DNA of 64,000 nucleotides from Halocaridina rubra (Eukaryota > Arthropoda > Malacostraca > Decapoda > Atyidae), in assembly GCA_037179515.1 (NCBI GenBank), contig JAXCGZ010009469.1, forward strand, positions 1 through 64,000, written 5' to 3'. Below are positions 59,802 to 64,000 of this stretch, piece after piece. Position 1 is the first letter of the stretch; each line of letters begins with the position of its first letter. The notes below the pieces were generated by a model that was not told where the DNA came from, made no database searches, and worked only from the letters and a program-made list of their open reading frames with translations. The position numbers and the translations under genes were made by a program.

Positions 59802-62800
59802 CTGTATTAAAGACAGCAAACGACAAACAACAGTCATTTAAATAGCTTAACCTGGATTGGCTTTCATATATGTTTGAAACCATATGAAGATCCTAATAGT
59901 AATAATTGCTAGTTTCATTTAAAGTTACTGATCAAAATTTCAAGAACACATAGACTTTTTGGAGCTCATAAATTTCAAAAACTACCCAAAAGAACTAACA
60001 AGGAATTGTCAGATAGTCATGATTTACTAATTAAATGATTTTTAACTTTCAGTATCCTCTAGTCATGCTCTGTCTATAACAATGAATGGTTTTTCATTCA
60101 CATCTTGACATACTCTCTCTAAACCATTTAATGGTTTTCATAGTTATGTTTATTATTAAAGATGAAAAACAGAGATTCAAATGAAAAATGCAGAAATAAT
60201 AAAACAGTACCCTCGCCACTAACAGCAATCTGAAGGTTTACTATGTAGCTACCATTATTTTAACAATATATTTTGCCACTGAACTGTCTTAAAATAAAAA
60301 AAATTCTATTAATTGAATATGATGTCTAAAAGGAGAGCCACTTTGACATGTTTCAAAACTTTCCAGCCATAAAATCACATAAAATGGCAAATAAATTATA
60401 CTCCATATCAGATCACCCAAACAATTAGATAGCGATGAAAAAAGCACTTACAATTTATATGATTCATTTCGAAGCATATCCATGACGTGGGAAGGTCCAA
60501 GCAAAAGTTGATCCTCAATCATAGGTACCCAAGGGTTACCGTCGAGACGAAGGCAAGATCTGTTGCCTAACAAATCCAGGTGGCCTGCAAGAGATTAGAA
60601 ATAAAAAACAATAGCACTGTGGTCAGCGTGCTCAATAGCGAAGTTGGCAGACCCGCAATCGAGACCATAGTGGGACAATAGGACTGTGGCATCCAGTCTT
60701 CATTCCCCAGCCACACCTTCTCAAGGATCAAGACCAACATGGGGGGATAGGAATGTGGCATCCAGTCTTTACTTCCCCAGTCACACTTTCTCAAGGATCA
60801 ATTGTCGGAATAATCCCACTGACAGGCTGAAAAGCCTACCTGGGAGTGGAAACTTTTTTAAACTGTGGTGCCAAATGGTAAAAGGTAGGTGGTAAATGCA
60901 TTCATTATTTACCAAAGTAAAAAGCTATATTTCATAATCAAAACACTTACCAAATATTCCATAAATACATACATATACAATGGCCGCAATCAACCTCATA
61001 ATGGGAATGGCTGAGTCCAAGCATGCACATTCACCAGAAGCTAATATGCCTCGCACACTCCTCTAGGCTCCTTCAGGATAAATGGATGCTACAATTTTCC
61101 CTGCTCCACCATCTTACTTGGCTCATCCACAAGATATTATACTGTGAGTCCCAACATACATGATACCATATGAGAAAAGGCAATCAGGTAGCAACAATAA
61201 ATTATAAACAAGGGGAAGCAGGGAATGATCACACCCTTACACAGTCTCATCCTCTCTATCAATCGTTCTTTCGCAAAAATAATTAGTGAGGTAGAAATTG
61301 CCAACTCTTCATTTCCATATCCCTTTTAAATGACTATTACAACATGCAGACTATGCATGTGCCTATTTCATTCTCTCACTGAAAAAGATTACTCTGTGAT
61401 GCCAAATGGCACAATGCAAAAGTTTTTTTGCCGTTTTATGAGTTCCTATTAATCTCTTTTTTGAAAGGGGGTGGAAACAGGTTTCACCTAGGAAATTAAG
61501 GCAGGATGCCCTTCCTGATACCTCATGGTGGACTCGAACACGGGGCTATCATTTCTAGAGTCAAGTGCTCTAATAATCGCGCTGCCATTGTCTCCAATCC
61601 AACAGAGTATATAAAATTATTAGTTTACCAAATGATATATACATATTACAGTCTACTCATAATTACCTGCATTGAATATGGTGCAAGAAGGCATGAAATA
61701 AGATTATGGTAATGATCATTTCAAAAGTATCAAGCCTAACCTATTTCTGGAGGCAACACTTCTAATCTGTTTCCTTGAAGGTGCAATTCTCGAAGCCGAG
61801 TCAGTTCGCCAACCTCCCTCGGTAAAGTGACCAGATCATTGTCCCGCAGGCAAAGCTGAAAGATATTCATAGCGATCAATTGTGCCTGTTATCTTTTCAT
61901 CAGTTACTGAGCATTCAATAAGGCAACGATGGCATGAAAGGAGATGAAGCAACAAGGTTTCAAAAAATAATATAAAATGCAGAGGAGGTGAAGTACCACT
62001 ACATAACATTTGTTTATTAGCCTTTTTAAGTATAGATTATTAATCCCCATTTGAAAGGGGGTGGAGACAGATCGGTTGGAGCTGGGAAATGAAAGATGGA
62101 TGCTCTCCCTAATGCCCCGTGGTAGGCTTGAACCCGAGTCTGTCACTTCCCAAATCGAGTGCTCTAACCACTGCACTACTGTGTTCCCCTTACTATATAC
62201 AACAATAATGGCATAAAAAGGAATCATTCCTTACTTCCATGTATCTAAGATGTACAAGAATGTACAATATCAGAGTGAATACACATACAAATTTATACAA
62301 TGGCCACTATCCCCCTAGTATGGGGAGGGCAGAGTCAAAGCACATACATTCACCAGAAACTAATATGCTTCAAGCACTCCTCTTAGCTCCTAGGAGATAA
62401 AGGGCTGACATGATTTCCCACCACCACCACCCTGCTTGGAACACGGTAATGACATCTAAATTTATTCCTTATAAGACCTAAAAGCATAAAGAGATATTAT
62501 CAATTAATTAATTGAGGTCACTATGTCCTTTGTCTTAAATCATCTTATTTTTCTATTACTACTTTTCTAATATTAATAATAACAATAATAATAGTAATAA
62601 TTATATAATTATAATAATAATAACAATAATAATAACAACACTTTCCCGGCATTCAAACGAAGAGAAATTGATAAAGACATACTCACTTATGCAAGCTAAG
62701 ACGAAAATCCAATGTAAAATATGAGACGTTTGTATGTTAACAGATAATATATTTTGTGTAAAGCATTGTAAAGATAACACTTACAATCTGCAGATTCTTG

Positions 62801-63964
62801 AAGTTTCTGATTTCAGGGGACAGTACTTCAAAATCATTGTCACCCATGTACAAGGCTCGCAGGGACTCTGAAAACAAGAAGCGTATTGCATAATTACAGA
62901 ATAAATCACAGGACCAATGTAGACTGTACAAAGGTTATTTCTGTGATTTTGTGCCACAAAACATTTTGCACAAAGATATACGCAGAGATACGTTTATACC
63001 TGCCGCCCCACCAACAATGGAAGGTTTAACATGATATTATTCTACTCCATCGTAGTTGAAATGATTGGTTGAAAGAGGTCCTTATAAACACTGAAGACAA
63101 GAGGGTAAAATTCAAGATTAATATTAAACCATGAGTCCAATCAGCATTACATGTCATTTTTTCGTATAGGAATACTCTCAGTGTCAGGGTTGGTTTATTA
63201 CGCAACATATAATCTTAGGATGCTAAATCCATCAGGTTTACATTGTTGTTGTTCCCTATGCTGACTGGGTGAAGAGCCCCAAGTCCCAAAGGAAGGCAGG
63301 CTACTGCAAATCCATGGCTTTCCCACAGAGCTCTCAGTGAGTGTATGTTGTGTTGCTGACATATGAGGTTGTCAGTTGAGTGCGGTTCAATCTTCTACAA
63401 TACATTTGAGTGTAAGTAGCAATATGTTACATCCTCGACAGGCATCACTGAAGGAGTTGACCACTCTCTCCTGATATCACATGACTGGAAGGCTCCAACA
63501 TCACAGTCAGGTTGGAGATTATCATCATCCTGCAAGGCATTGCTTGTACTGTGTGGCCAACATGGCTGGGTTGGTTATCGCACGACTGATTTGTCATGTT
63601 GAGGGTCTGCGGCCCGCCACGGTCTCAGGTTAGAAAGGGTATTCATTTAGGAAAACGGTTGCGCTTGCCAAAACCAAAGTCCTTCACAAGAAGGCACCAT
63701 CCTAGCCCTTAATAGAATTGAGAGTCCGTGATATAAAACTGGATATATGAATTGCATGTAACAAACTGAGAGGTGGAAAAAATGGAAAGGTAACTTTACT
63801 CACTAATGTCTGAAAAAAAAAAAATTTTTTTTTGGGCCTTACCAAGCATGAAGAAGTTGCCAGGCAAACTATCACCTTCAGAAATATTATTGTAAGTAAT
63901 GTCCAAGACTTCCAATACAGGAAAAGACCCGAAGCCTCTAGGCAGAGCATCCAGTCGATTCATT
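59705..63964 (-). CDS. RSU1: Ras suppressor protein 1 homologue, C-terminal part (leucine-rich repeats)
   Basis: Five minus-strand exons: 63964-63843, 62867-62785, 61855-61741, 60584-60452, 59801-59705. They encode about 182 residues to a TAA; the 5' exons lie beyond the window. Leucine-rich repeats of about 23 residues run through the first three exons (FPVLEVLDITYNNISE; SLRALYMGDNDFEVLSPEI; LCLRDNDLVTLPREVGEL; LRELHLQGNRLEVLPPEI). The tail has the RSU1-specific GNPWVPMIEDQLLLG and a basic end, KNRKISRKRDNA. The length agrees with the C-terminal two thirds of the 277-residue vertebrate protein. RSU1 binds PINCH in the ILK-PINCH-parvin complex at integrin adhesions (established knowledge). 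The introns are loaded with SINE and R copies; all splice sites are canonical. Confidence 0.93.
60605..60860 (+). mobile_element. SINE S2-like copy with duplicated body and a short dispersed repeat
   Basis: Degenerate head GCACTGTGGTCAGCGTGC. The block GTGGCATCCAGTCTTCATTC plus CACACCTTCTCAAGGATCA is present twice (60687 and 60752). Then CACTGACAGGCTGAAAAGCC TACC. Confidence 0.72.
60962..61155 (+). mobile_element. Repeat family R with CATA end
   Basis: ATACATACATATACAATGGC to CTCATCCACAAGATATTATA. Confidence 0.83.
61428..61605 (-). mobile_element. SINE S2
   Basis: TTTTATGAGTTCCTATTAAT to GCTCTAATAATCGCGCTGCC. Confidence 0.83.
62025..62200 (-). mobile_element. SINE S2, well preserved
   Basis: TTAATCCCCATTTGAAAGGG to GAGTGCTCTAACCACTGCAC; box B GGCTTGAACCCGAGTC reversed. 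Confidence 0.88.
62275..62440 (+). mobile_element. Repeat family R
   Basis: ACAATGGCCACTATCCCCCT to CACCACCCTGCTTGG. Confidence 0.84.
62785..63964 (-). CDS. RSU1 exons encoding central leucine-rich repeats
   Basis: Exon 63964-63843 begins with one base completing an upstream codon, then MNRLDALPRGFGSFPVLEVL, and ends in phase 1. Exon 62867-62785 restores Glu and continues SLRALYMG. The intron between them holds an S1 SINE (63560-63745) and an unrecognised stretch. Confidence 0.92.
63235..63555. other. RSU1 intron segment, origin unknown
   Basis: Higher GC than its surroundings (AAGAGCCCCAAGTCCCAAAG, CATGGCTTTCCCACAGAGC); looks like a dispersed element but no second copy is in the window. 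Confidence 0.4.
63560..63748 (+). mobile_element. SINE S1b, full length
   Basis: Head GGCTGGGTTGGTTATCGCAC with box B GAGGGTCTGCGGCCC, then the S1 body to GAGTCCGTGATATAAAACTG. Confidence 0.86.
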
Positions 63965-64000
63965 CTGGGAAGAACGTATAACTTACAAAAACCATAGTCT

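Overview
The window looks like nuclear DNA of a decapod crustacean, quite possibly a clawed lobster (inference). It is AT-rich and intron-rich. It is packed with GA, GATA, CATA, TA and TTA microsatellites, long minisatellites, tRNA-like SINEs, decayed LINEs and palindromic MITEs. Arthropod-type TTAGG-like tracts also occur. Most long open frames are translations of microsatellites; only three host genes can be supported, all split into short exons with GT-AG junctions that I joined by reading frame.

Gene 1 (11205-23042, minus) has 15 exons and about 974 residues, and every exon phase closes. The protein has a signal peptide, a pentraxin/laminin-G-like domain, a C-type-lectin-like domain, an LDL-receptor class A module, and then a complete Cys-loop ligand-gated ion channel (ligand-binding domain with a C-x13-C loop, four membrane segments). 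It joins immune-type recognition modules to a neurotransmitter-receptor pore and is the most interesting object here. Gene 2 (38506-47592, plus) has 9 coding exons and 397 residues. It is a platelet-activating-factor acetylhydrolase of the PAFAH2/PLA2G7 family with an intact Ser231/Asp254/His310 triad. Gene 3 (59705-63964, minus, 5' part outside the window) is the C-terminal two thirds of Ras suppressor protein 1 (RSU1), a leucine-rich-repeat focal-adhesion protein.

Layout: 1-8.2 kb is minisatellites, microsatellites and fragments of one LINE family. 8.2-11.2 kb holds 53-bp and 61-bp tandem arrays; the second runs into the stop codon of gene 1. 11.2-23.05 kb is gene 1, with a 12-unit array of about 112 bp in intron 1. 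23.1-38.4 kb is gene-free and rich in transposon relics, including two foldback elements flanked by TTA. 38.5-47.6 kb is gene 2, where a 25-bp array repeats the exon-7 splice donor. 47.6-59.7 kb is gene-free, with diverged tandem repeats, a LINE relic and a mariner-type MITE. 59.7-64 kb is gene 3.

The three genes do not form a pathway. The dispersed repeats fall into a few families, defined at their first entry: S1, S2 and S3 (tRNA-like SINEs), R (ending in a TATG-type microsatellite tail), L (LINE with reverse transcriptase relics), T (second LINE tail), and a family carrying AACCT/TTAGG tracts.
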